This document shows positions 24,450-32,335 of a DNA stretch of 64,000 nucleotides, piece after piece. Numbering within the stretch: the stretch's first letter is position 1; each line of letters starts with the position of its first letter. The notes below the pieces were generated by a model. The model ran no database searches. It was not told the DNA's origin and saw only the letters and a program-made list of their open reading frames with translations. Both the position numbers and the translations under genes were made by a program. Source of the DNA: CAVWGP01 sp963754645 (GTDB lineage Bacteria; Pseudomonadota; Alphaproteobacteria; Bin65); NCBI GenBank assembly GCA_963754645.1, contig CAVWGP010000011.1:1488001-1552000 (forward strand), written 5' to 3'.

Positions 24450-25286
24450 TCATTGCGGTTTTCCGCCGGCGGCGGGCGCGGAAATCCGCGTCAGCCGCGC
24501 ATAGATCGGGCCGTAGCGCGATTCGAATTTGAGCTGCACCGGCATCCACAGGCCGCCGGCGGCGTAATAGGCGACCCAGATCGAGGCCGGCGGCAGCGGA
24601 TCCGGCGCCTGCTTGAAGCTGCGATCCTCGTAGCCGGCGATGCGCTTGGCGTGGAGCAGGCACAGGCCCGACTCGGCCGAGAGCCCGGCAACGCCCTTGG
24701 CCGGCGTCGGCTCGACGCGCACGAGTTCGAACCGGATGTCGGTCCGGCGCAGGCCCTCGAACACCTTGGCATCGAACCGGCAGTCGCGATTGGTCGTCGG
24801 CTGGGCGAGGGCGGCGAGCACGGCGGTCAGCGGATCGACCGAGCCGAGCTTCATCGCCTCGGGCACGGCCGGGCGCTTGCCCGGGCTTTCGGGCGGCTCG
24901 ACGGTCACCGCCGGCGCGCCCTTGCCGTTGAAGCTCATCGTGATGTTCCGCGTTTGCTTGCGCCACGTGTTGGCCTGCACGAAGCGCGCCGGCATCAAGC
25001 CGTCCTTGGTCACCTTGCCTGTCGTCTCCCAAGCGATGGTCGTGCTGCCGCTCACGCGCAAGATGCCTTCGCCCTGGGCGGCGAATTTGACGGCGTATAG
25101 CGCGCCGCCGACGCTGCCGTGCAGCCGCGCCGAATAAACCGGAAAGCCGAGCCAGGTGACGACGTAGTGCGCCTCGACCGCGCGGGCGGCTTTCGCTTCG
25201 GCCAAGGCGGGCGTTTGCGTCAGCAGCGATCCCGCGATCGCAAGGATCGCGGCGTGCATCCGGCGCCGTATCGAATCTGCCGGCAT
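24450..25286 (-). CDS. DUF3108 domain periplasmic protein
   Basis: A 278-aa exported protein. The signal peptide is RRRMHAAILAIAGSLLTQTP with cleavage near ALA-EA. The mature region shows the DUF3108 pattern: AHYVVTWLGFPVYSARLHGS, a lipid-binding-type beta barrel start, then RKQTRNITMSFNG and a C-terminal LWMPVQLKFESRYGPIYARL. Members are periplasmic and are thought to be envelope proteins; no enzyme activity is known. ATG 25286 follows GGGAGCTT by a normal spacing; the upstream 36 codons are not convincing. Confidence 0.85.
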   Translation of the reverse strand: MPADSIRRRMHAAILAIAGSLLTQTPALAEAKAARAVEAHYVVTWLGFPVYSARLHGSVGGALYAVKFAAQGEGILRVSGSTTIAWETTGKVTKDGLMPARFVQANTWRKQTRNITMSFNGKGAPAVTVEPPESPGKRPAVPEAMKLGSVDPLTAVLAALAQPTTNRDCRFDAKVFEGLRRTDIRFELVRVEPTPAKGVAGLSAESGLCLLHAKRIAGYEDRSFKQAPDPLPPASIWVAYYAAGGLWMPVQLKFESRYGPIYARLTRISAPAAGGKPQ

Positions 25287-25491
25287 TTCAAGCTCCCATC
25301 GTTGCGACCGCACCAGAGCTTGCCAGTCTATCAGTTGCTTGTGCTTTTCGCTGCAAGAAAAGCGCTTGGCGGCGATGGTAAACGATCCGTCCATTCGAAG
25401 TCGCTTTGCCGCACACGAAACGGGGCGCCGCTATGCGCGGCGCCCCGATCCGTCAACGCGATATGAGAATGAACGCCGCGATCGGCTCGGC

Positions 25492-25770
25492 CTAGCGCGC
25501 CATCGAGGTGGGGCGGTTATAGCGCGGGGCGATGGACTGCCGCAGCTTGGTCTTGGGCATTTCGCAGCGGTATTCCGCGCAGCCGACGATCTTGAGGCCG
25601 TCGACGACGTGCTTCTTGCAGACCGCCACGGAGCCGCCGGCGCAGCTCGGCGCGTCGACGACGGTGCCGTTCGGCGCGGCGATAGCAAACGAGGCGCCGA
25701 GGCCGAGGCCGATGAGCGCCACGGCGGCGAAACGGATGCGGACAATGATGGACTTGCTGAGCGTGTTCAT
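25492..25770 (-). CDS. Small secreted cysteine-containing protein
   Basis: A 92-aa protein with a signal peptide (IRFAAVALIGLGLGASFAIA, cleavage near AA-PNG). The 60-residue mature part has four cysteines in CAGGSVAVC and CAEYRC, well placed for two disulfides. AGGAG lies 9 nt before ATG 25770. I do not recognise the family. It is a lone gene between DUF3108 and the divergent Atm1 gene. Confidence 0.7.
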   Translation of the reverse strand: MNTLSKSIIVRIRFAAVALIGLGLGASFAIAAPNGTVVDAPSCAGGSVAVCKKHVVDGLKIVGCAEYRCEMPKTKLRQSIAPRYNRPTSMAR

Positions 25771-25942
25771 GGCTGCGATCTCCTGAAGAGTTAAGCGCCG
25801 CGGCGCCGGGGTTGAACTCGATTTGTGTGGCGGATCATACGCCCGTCCGCCGCGCGGCTCAGTGACGGGGCGCACCGGAAACGATTAATCCCGCGAAAAT
25901 ACCGTCCGGAATCGCGGATTCGATGTGACGGCCCGCAGGGCG

Positions 25943-25958
25943 TGTGACCGCCGTCACC
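25943..25958. promoter_or_regulatory. CRP/FNR-like dyad upstream of the Atm1-type exporter
   Basis: TGTGACCGCCGTCACC fits TGTGA-N6-TCACA with one mismatch and lies 50 bp before the exporter start at 26008. The same core, TGTGACCGCCGTCA, recurs at 35948 upstream of the heme-oxygenase-like gene. Confidence 0.4.
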
Positions 25959-26007
25959 GGACGGCGCCCTTGTTCCGCGCCGAATTGGCGCTAATTTACC
26001 GGGCAGG

Positions 26008-27888
26008 ATGACGCCCCCACCGCAAAAAGCTCCAAATCAGCTTCCGACTGGCTATGGCCGGCGCGCGCTCGCCGCCTTGCTGCCTTATCTCTGGCCGCGA
26101 CCGCCGGCCGAGAACTGGCTCGAACTGCGCGCGCGCGTCGTGCTGGCGCTGGTCGCGCTGGTGGCGGCGAAGCTCGCCGTCGTTTACGTGCCGGTCCTGT
26201 TCAAGGAGGCGGTCGACGCGCTGTCGATCAAGGGCGCTGCCGCGGCGGCGGTCGCGGTGCCGATCGCCGTCCTGATCGCCTACGGCACGGCGCGCGTCCT
26301 CGGCATCGCCCTCGGTGAGTTGCGCGACGCGATTTTCGCCAAGGTCGGCCATCGCGCCATGCGCTTGGTCGCGCTCGCCACCTTCCGCCATCTCCACGCG
26401 CTGTCGCTGCGCTACCATCTCGAGCGCCAAACCGGCGGCCTGTCGCGCGCCATCGAACGCGGCACCAAGGGCATCGAGAATCTCCTGTCCTACATGCTGT
26501 TCTCGATCATCCCGACCTTCATCGAGGTCGGCATGGTGTGCGCGCTGATGTGGGTGCTGCTCTCGGGCTGGTTCGCGCTGGTCACGCTGGTCACGGTCGC
26601 GATCTACATCGTTTACACATTCACGGTCTCGGAATGGCGCATCAAGTACCGCCGCCAATTGAACGAGACCGACAGCGAAGCCAGCACCAAGGCGATCGAC
26701 AGCCTGCTCAATTACGAAACCGTCAAGTATTTCGGCAACGAGGAGCACGAGGCCAAGCGCTACGACAAGGCGATGCGGCGCTACGAGCGCGCCTCGGTGC
26801 TGAGCGACCAGAGCCTGTCGCTGCTCAATGTCGGCCAGGGCTTCATCATCGCGGCCGGCCTGACTTTGGTCATGTATCTCGCCGGCAAGGGCGTGATGGA
26901 AGGCACGATGACGATCGGCGACTTCGTCCTCGTCAACGCCTATATGCTGCAGCTCTATCAGCCGCTCAATTTCCTCGGCATGGTCTATCGCGAGGTCAAG
27001 CAGGCGCTGGTCGACATGGAATCGATGTTCCGGCTGTTGCGCGTCGAGCGCGAAATCCAGGACAAGCCCGGCGCGCCCGATCTCAAGCTCGCCGGCGGCG
27101 AAATCGCGTTCGAGAACGTCAAGTTCCGCTACGAGGAACGGCGCTCGATCATCCACGATATTTCCTTCACCGTTCCGGCGGGCAAAACGGTCGCGCTCGT
27201 GGGTTCGAGCGGCGCGGGGAAATCGACGATCTCGCGCATCTTGTTCCGCTTCTACAACGTCGAGGGCGGCAAGGTGCTGATCGACGGCCAGGATATCCGC
27301 GACGTAACGCAGGCGAGCCTGCGCGCCGCCATCGGCATCGTTCCGCAGGACACGGTGCTGTTCAACGACACGCTCTATTACAACATCGCCTATGGCCGGC
27401 CGGGCGCCACGCGCGAGGAAGTCGAGGAAGCGGCGCGCCTCGCGCGTCTGCACGATTTCGTCCGCTCGATGCCCGACGGCTACAACAGCATGGTGGGCGA
27501 GCGCGGACTGAAACTTTCGGGCGGCGAGAAGCAGCGCGTCGCCATCGCGCGCACGATCTTGAAACGTCCGGGCATCATGCTGTTCGACGAGGCGACCTCG
27601 GCGCTCGATACCCACACCGAGAAGGATATCCAGGCCAGCCTGCGTTCGGTGTCGGAGAACCGCACCACGCTCGTCATCGCCCACCGGCTATCGACCGTGA
27701 TCGATGCCGATGAAATCATCGTGCTCGAAAACGGCCATATCGTCGAGCGCGGCCGCCATGGCGCGTTGCTCGAGAAGAGCGGCGTCTACGCCGCCTTGTG
27801 GCGGCGGCAGCAGGAAGCGGCGCTGCGCGGCGAGCCCGATCCGCTGGCCCGGCCGGATCAATTGGCGGCCGTGGCCGCCGGGGAGTGA
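26008..27888 (+). CDS. Atm1/HMT1-type ABC exporter (heavy metal or iron-sulfur precursor transporter)
   Basis: A 626-aa half-transporter: residues about 40-340 form the six-helix ABCB membrane domain, residues about 365-600 the ATPase. Walker A is GSSGAGKST, the signature LSGGEKQRVAIAR, Walker B IMLFDEATSALD. Family features of the Atm1/ABCB7 group are present: NETDSEASTKAIDSLLNYET and NYETVKYFGNEEHE. These exporters move glutathione-linked polysulfide or metal conjugates out of the cytosol. The gene begins the plus-strand cluster that runs to MeaB. Its stop codon lies in the first unit of a 16-bp tandem repeat. Confidence 0.92.
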   Translation: MTPPPQKAPNQLPTGYGRRALAALLPYLWPRPPAENWLELRARVVLALVALVAAKLAVVYVPVLFKEAVDALSIKGAAAAAVAVPIAVLIAYGTARVLGIALGELRDAIFAKVGHRAMRLVALATFRHLHALSLRYHLERQTGGLSRAIERGTKGIENLLSYMLFSIIPTFIEVGMVCALMWVLLSGWFALVTLVTVAIYIVYTFTVSEWRIKYRRQLNETDSEASTKAIDSLLNYETVKYFGNEEHEAKRYDKAMRRYERASVLSDQSLSLLNVGQGFIIAAGLTLVMYLAGKGVMEGTMTIGDFVLVNAYMLQLYQPLNFLGMVYREVKQALVDMESMFRLLRVEREIQDKPGAPDLKLAGGEIAFENVKFRYEERRSIIHDISFTVPAGKTVALVGSSGAGKSTISRILFRFYNVEGGKVLIDGQDIRDVTQASLRAAIGIVPQDTVLFNDTLYYNIAYGRPGATREEVEEAARLARLHDFVRSMPDGYNSMVGERGLKLSGGEKQRVAIARTILKRPGIMLFDEATSALDTHTEKDIQASLRSVSENRTTLVIAHRLSTVIDADEIIVLENGHIVERGRHGALLEKSGVYAALWRRQQEAALRGEPDPLARPDQLAAVAAGE

Positions 27889-27938
27889 CCGGGCCGGGGA
27901 GTGACCGGGCCGGGGAGTGACCGGGCCGGGGAGTGACC
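27881..27938. repeat. 16-bp tandem repeat over the exporter stop codon
   Basis: The unit GGGAGTGACCGGGCCG is repeated three times with a partial fourth copy (ending GACCGCG). The TGA stop of the Atm1-type gene is inside the first unit. Each unit carries a TGA in the same register only once every three units because 16 is not a multiple of 3. It lies just before the VOC gene ribosome site. Confidence 0.8.
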
Positions 27939-27957
27939 GCGAAGGAGCCAGGCAGCC

Positions 27958-28380
27958 ATGTCCGCAACGCTGACGCACATCGCCTTGCATGCCCGCGACT
28001 TCGACAAGAGCCTTGCCTTTTACCGCGAATATTGCCGCCTCGACACGGTGCATGAGCGGCGCGATGCCGTCACCGGCCACGCGGTGACATGGCTCGCCGA
28101 GCCGGGACGCGAAACCGAATTCATTCTCGTGCTCATCAGCGGCGGCCCCGGGCGGACGCAGGCCGAAAGCGATTTCAGCCATTTGGGCTACGCGCTCGAC
28201 AGCCGCGCGGCGGTCGACGCCGTGGCGGCGCGGGCGCGACAAGCGGGCAACCTCGCCTGGCCGGCGCGCGACGAGCCGTATCCCGTCGGTTACTATTGCG
28301 GCGTGCGCGATCCGGACGGCAACATCGTGGAATTCAGTTACGGCCAGCCTCTGGGGCCGGGTGCCAAGGAGAAGGTATGA
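27958..28380 (+). CDS. VOC (glyoxalase/bleomycin resistance) family protein
   Basis: A 140-aa protein with two beta-alpha-beta-beta-beta modules. The metal positions are visible as His in LTHIALHARDFDKSLAFYRE, Glu in ETEFILVLI, His in DFSHLGYALDS and Glu in DPDGNIVEFSYG, so a working vicinal-oxygen-chelate metal site is likely. The reaction is not determinable (lactoylglutathione lyase, dioxygenase or epimerase are all possible). AAGGAGCC lies upstream of ATG 27958. The next gene starts on the base after its stop. Confidence 0.9.
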   Translation: MSATLTHIALHARDFDKSLAFYREYCRLDTVHERRDAVTGHAVTWLAEPGRETEFILVLISGGPGRTQAESDFSHLGYALDSRAAVDAVAARARQAGNLAWPARDEPYPVGYYCGVRDPDGNIVEFSYGQPLGPGAKEKV

Positions 28381-29037
28381 ATGGCACGCAAAGCGTCCGA
28401 TCGATTTGTACGCGGCCTTGCCCGATACGCCGCAATCCTGTTGGCCGGTTTTCTTCACTTGCAGACGGCGGCCCTGGCGCAGGATTCCGGCAACGTCGTC
28501 TCCGCCAAGGGCAAGTTCCTGGTCGCGACGCCCGACATGCCCGATCCGCGCTTCGCCCGCACCGTCATCTATATGGTCGATCACTCGCCCGAGGGCGCCT
28601 TCGGCCTGATCGTCAACCGCGTCGGCACGCGCCGCACGCTCGCAGCGCTGCTGGCGTCACTCGGCCTCGCGCCGCCCCCCGACATGCCGGAAGCGGCGAC
28701 GCGCGATCCGATCGATCTGCACATTGGCGGGCCGGTGCAGCCGGAGAGCGGCTTTGTGCTTCATTCCGACGATCATCAGCGCGCGCAGACCCGAGCCTTG
28801 GGCGGCGGCTTGGCGATCACGATGGATCCCACGATCCTCGGCGACATGGCGGCGGGTAAGGGGCCGCGCCACAGCATCGTCTGCCTCGGCTATGCGGGTT
28901 GGAGCCCGGGCCAGCTCGACCGCGAAATCGCCGGCAAGGGCTGGGTCGTCGTGCCCGCCGATCCCGCGCTGATCTTCGACGCGGATCACGGCAGCAAGTG
29001 GGAGCGCGCCTGGAAATCGCGCACCACGGATCTCTGA
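28381..29037 (+). CDS. YqgE/AlgH family protein with an N-terminal signal peptide
   Basis: A 218-aa protein. Residues about 44-210 match the YqgE/AlgH fold: GKFLVATPDMPDPRFARTVI, GAFGLIVNR, and the conserved HIGGPVQPESGFVLH. Normal YqgE is a cytosolic protein of about 190 aa starting at GKFLVA; here 43 residues precede it and contain a Sec-type signal (YAAILLAGFLHLQTAALAQ). It should be exported. Its ATG directly follows the VOC stop, and the MBL gene starts 12 nt later. Function of the family remains unclear. Confidence 0.85.
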   Translation: MARKASDRFVRGLARYAAILLAGFLHLQTAALAQDSGNVVSAKGKFLVATPDMPDPRFARTVIYMVDHSPEGAFGLIVNRVGTRRTLAALLASLGLAPPPDMPEAATRDPIDLHIGGPVQPESGFVLHSDDHQRAQTRALGGGLAITMDPTILGDMAAGKGPRHSIVCLGYAGWSPGQLDREIAGKGWVVVPADPALIFDADHGSKWERAWKSRTTDL

Positions 29038-29049
29038 GATCGAGCCGCG

Positions 29050-29934
29050 ATGGCTGCCGCCGCGAAACGCATAGCGAGCAACGCCGCCGGCGATTTTTTC
29101 GTCGATCGCACCTGCATCGATTGCGAGACCTGCAATTGGCTGGCGCCGGCGAGCTTCGGCGAAACGAATGAGCCCGGCCTCGGCACCGTTTCGCGCGTCT
29201 ATCGCCAGCCGCGCGATGCGGCCGAGCGTTTGCGCGCCGAGATGGCCGTTCTTGCTTGTCCGGTCGGCGCGATCGGCACCGAGGCCAAGCACGATCTCGC
29301 CGCCGCCCGCGCCGCCTTCCCCGAGCGCATCGACGGGCCGGTCTATCATTGCGGCTATCACGCGGAAGCGAGTTTCGGCGCCGCGAGCTATCTCGTGCTG
29401 CGCGAGGGCGGCAACATCCTGGTCAATTCGCCGCGCTACACGGAGGCGCTCGCCGGCCGGATCGCGGCTCTCGGCGGCGCGCGTTACTTGTTTCTCACCC
29501 ATTGCGACGACGTTGCCGACCACGCGCGCTGGCGCGCGCGTTTCGGCTGCGAGCGCATCCTGCACCGGCGCGACCAAGCGCATGGAACGCGCGGCGTCGA
29601 GCGATCGATCGAGGGCGATGCACCGGTCGAGCTCGTGCCGGGCGCCGTCATCCTGCCGGTGCCGGGCCACACCGCCGGTTCGTGCTGCTTGCTGGTCGAC
29701 GACACGTATTTGTTTTCCGGCGATCACGTCGCGTGGAGTCCGGGGCTGAAGCAGGTGCATGCCTTCCGCGGCGCGTGCTGGCACGATTGGGCCGCGTTGA
29801 CGCGCTCGATGCGGCGTCTCGCCGAACGCGAGTTCGCCTGGATCCTGCCGGGCCATGGCTGGCGCTGTCATTTCCCGCCCGATAGGATGCGCGCCGAAAT
29901 GCAACGCTGCCTCGCATGGCTGGACCGGCAATGA
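29050..29934 (+). CDS. Ferredoxin-like domain fused to a metallo-beta-lactamase-fold hydrolase
   Basis: A 294-aa fusion. Residues about 15-75 are a ferredoxin-type domain with CIDCETC and a later LACPVGAIG, able to hold one cluster. Residues about 95-294 are an MBL-fold domain, with metal motifs THCDDVADH, VPGHTAGSC, SGDH and LPGHG, in which the first motif is T-H-x-D-D rather than H-x-H-x-D-H. Such proteins occur in plants and bacteria with an unknown substrate. The stop overlaps the next gene ATG by 4 nt. Confidence 0.88.
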   Translation: MAAAAKRIASNAAGDFFVDRTCIDCETCNWLAPASFGETNEPGLGTVSRVYRQPRDAAERLRAEMAVLACPVGAIGTEAKHDLAAARAAFPERIDGPVYHCGYHAEASFGAASYLVLREGGNILVNSPRYTEALAGRIAALGGARYLFLTHCDDVADHARWRARFGCERILHRRDQAHGTRGVERSIEGDAPVELVPGAVILPVPGHTAGSCCLLVDDTYLFSGDHVAWSPGLKQVHAFRGACWHDWAALTRSMRRLAEREFAWILPGHGWRCHFPPDRMRAEMQRCLAWLDRQ

Positions 29935-30936
29935 AGTTCGGCCTCCGCCTGATCCAGTTTCTCGGCACCAGCCGCGATCTCGTGCGCCTCGCCGTAGCGG
30001 GCGAGGCCGCGGGCTTCGAATTCGATCTGGTTCCCGCACGATATCTTCATGCGCAACACCTGGGTGCTCACCACGGCCGTGGCGATGCAGACGACGCGCA
30101 TTGCCGTGGCCGGCGTCGGCATCAATCCCTACACCACCGATCCCAGCGAGATCGCGACCTATGCGGCGACGCTCGATGAGCTGTCCGGCGGCCGCTGCAT
30201 CCTCGGCCTCGGCGTCCACACCGCCGACATGGTGCGGTGGACGGGCATCGACGCCGCCGACTATATCCAGCGCACGCGCGAAGCGGTCGAGATCGTGCGC
30301 GCCCTGTGGCGCGGCGAAACCGTGGCCTATCGCGGCCAAGCGTTCCGCTGGACCGATCAGTGCTATCTGCGCTTCAAGCCGCGCCGCGCCGATATCCCGA
30401 TCTATGTCGGCGCCTTCGGGCCGGACTATCTCGAACTCGCCGGCGAGATCGGCGACGGCGCGCTGCCCATGATCACGCCGCCCGAGTCGGCGAGCGTCAT
30501 GGTGCCGCCGATCCGCCGCGGCCTTGCCAAGGCGAAGCGCGATCCCAAGACCTATGTGATTTCCGGTTGCGGCTGGCTGTCGCTGTCGGCCGAGCGCCAG
30601 GCCGCGTCCGATACCTTGCGCGACATGGTGGCCTATTTCGGCCCCTACATGGAGCCCGACGCGCTCGCCGCCGCCGGCGTCGATCACCGGGATTTCGCGC
30701 CGATCAAGGCGCTGATCGACCGAAACCGCTATGCGGAGGCGAAAGCCCTGGTCAGCGATGGGATGCTGCGCCTCGGCCTCGTCGGCGCGCCGCGCGACGT
30801 GATCCGGCAGATCGAGCGCTTGGCCGAACTCGGCATCGACGAGGTCAATCTCGGCGGCCCGCTCGGCCCCGACCCCGAGGAAGCGATCCGCCTGATGGGG
30901 CGCGAGGTCATCCCCTATTTCCGGAGCCGCCGATGA
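29931..30936 (+). pseudogene. Luciferase-like monooxygenase family (F420/FMN) protein, one frameshift
   Basis: Two frames together encode about 335 aa. The first reads MKFGLRLIQFLGTSRDLVRL to GFEFDLV; the second continues FPHDIFMRNTWVLTTAVAMQ to the stop at 30936, and covers the rest of the TIM-barrel (GLGVHTADMVRW, AAFG equivalents GAFGPDYLELAGEIGDGALP). Relatives read VWFPHD here, so about 5 bases (one copy of CTGGT) or one extra base is missing/added near 30030. Located between the MBL and MeaB genes with 4-nt overlaps on both sides. The enzyme would use reduced flavin or F420; substrate unknown. Confidence 0.8.
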
Positions 30937-31940
30937 AGCCGGCGGCATTGCCGCCGAAGCTGCAGGCGCTGGCCGACGGCGTGCGCGGCGGCGACCGGCG
31001 CGCGCTGGCCCGCGCCATCACCCTGGTCGAATCAACTCGCGCCGATCATCGCGACGAGGCCAATCGCCTGCTCTCGGCGCTGCTGCCGCACACCGGCAAG
31101 TCGATCCGGCTCGGCATCACCGGCGTGCCCGGCGTCGGCAAATCGACGCTCATCGAAGCCTTCGGCCTGCACGTCATAGGCCAGGGCCACCGCTTGGCCG
31201 TGCTCGCCATCGATCCCAGCTCCAAGTGCGGCGGCGGCTCGATCCTCGGCGACAAGACGCGGATGGAAATGCTGGCGCGCAACGAGGCCGCCTTCATCCG
31301 TCCGTCGCCCGCCGGCACGACTTTGGGTGGCGTGGCCCGGCGCACGCGCGAGGCCATGCTCGTCGCCGAGGCGGCGGGCTTCAACGTCGTCATCGTCGAA
31401 ACCGTCGGCGTCGGCCAATCGGAAACCGCCGTCGCCGACATGGTCGATATGTTCCTTCTCCTGCTGGTGCCCTCGGGCGGCGACGAGCTGCAGGGCATCA
31501 AGCGCGGCATCGTCGAGCTCGCCGATCTTATGGTCGTGACCAAGGCCGACGGCGAACTTGCCGCCGCCGCCTCGCGCACGCAAAGCGAGTATCAGCACGG
31601 GTTGCGCATGATTCGCCCGGCGACGCCGCATTGGACGCCGCGCGTCGTCACCAGCTCGGCGGTCGCGGGGACCGGCATCGCCGAGCTGTGGCGCATCGTC
31701 GGGCAATATCGCGCCGCGCTCGGTCCCGCCGGCGCCATCGCCCGGCGCCGCGCCGAGCAGGCGCGCGCCTGGATGTGGAGCGAAATTTCCGAGGGCCTGC
31801 TCGCCCTGCTGCGCGAGCACGACGGCGCGCGCAGCGAAATCCGCGCGCTGGAAAAATCCGTCGTCGAAGGCCGCGTGGCACCCGGCGCCGCCGCCGACCG
31901 CGCGATCGAAACGTTCCTCGGCAGCGCGAAGAAGCGGTAG
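30933..31940 (+). CDS. meaB: Methylmalonyl-CoA mutase-associated GTPase MeaB/ArgK
   Basis: A 335-aa G3E GTPase that protects and reloads the B12 cofactor of methylmalonyl-CoA mutase. The P-loop is GVPGVGKST (about residues 64-72), followed by DPSSKCGGGSILGDKTRM, the switch ETVGVGQSE and the base-recognition VVTKADGE. The C-terminal dimerisation helices are present. The mutase gene is at 58160-60313, some 26 kb away, so partner and chaperone are not in one operon here. ATG 30933 overlaps the preceding gene by 4 nt. Confidence 0.93.
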   Translation: MKPAALPPKLQALADGVRGGDRRALARAITLVESTRADHRDEANRLLSALLPHTGKSIRLGITGVPGVGKSTLIEAFGLHVIGQGHRLAVLAIDPSSKCGGGSILGDKTRMEMLARNEAAFIRPSPAGTTLGGVARRTREAMLVAEAAGFNVVIVETVGVGQSETAVADMVDMFLLLLVPSGGDELQGIKRGIVELADLMVVTKADGELAAAASRTQSEYQHGLRMIRPATPHWTPRVVTSSAVAGTGIAELWRIVGQYRAALGPAGAIARRRAEQARAWMWSEISEGLLALLREHDGARSEIRALEKSVVEGRVAPGAAADRAIETFLGSAKKR

Positions 31941-32026
31941 AGCGGGATGAAATTGGATGCGATCGGTTTCGACACTGTCCTCCGCTCCGCCACCCAAGGC
32001 CATCCGCGCTAACTTATTGATTTCCT

Positions 32027-32216
32027 CGAAGGCCGCCAGATTCAGGTATTGGGAAAATCGGGAGTTTGGCGGTCTTCGAAAAGATCAAGTACTTAGCCGC
32101 AATTCGGGCCCCTTTTGATCGAAGGCCGCCAACCGGCGATTTGGCGGCCTTCGCTGGAATCAAGGCCTTAGCACCCCCGTTCGGACCGGCGCGGCGGTGG
32201 TGCTTGGCGGCCTTCG
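32027..32216. repeat. Cluster of five 12-bp repeats forming hairpins in a 395-bp gap
   Basis: CGAAGGCCGCCA or its complement TGGCGGCCTTCG occurs at 32027-32038, 32067-32078 (one mismatch), 32120-32131, 32142-32153 and 32205-32216. The third and fourth copies form a perfect 12-bp stem with a 10-nt loop; the first two can pair across 28 nt. The gap 31941-32335 between MeaB and the large RTX gene has no convincing gene. Function unknown; a structured RNA or a repeat nest are possible. Confidence 0.6.
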
Positions 32217-32335
32217 GCGCACAGAGCCGCGTCATGTTTTCGGCGCTGCAAAGGCGGACGAAACCCTTCGATCGGCGCTCGCATTCGAACCCTCGCGATG
32301 CGCCACGCGCCGATGGATCAACGCATCGGACGCTG

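Noticed and set aside
25996..27684. 562-aa minus-strand frame opposite the Atm1-type exporter
   Set aside because: Charged low-complexity shadow; the plus strand has all ABC motifs.
32027..32216. Possible CRISPR array from the repeated 12-mer
   Set aside because: Units are only 12 bp, in both orientations, with unequal spacers and no cas genes.
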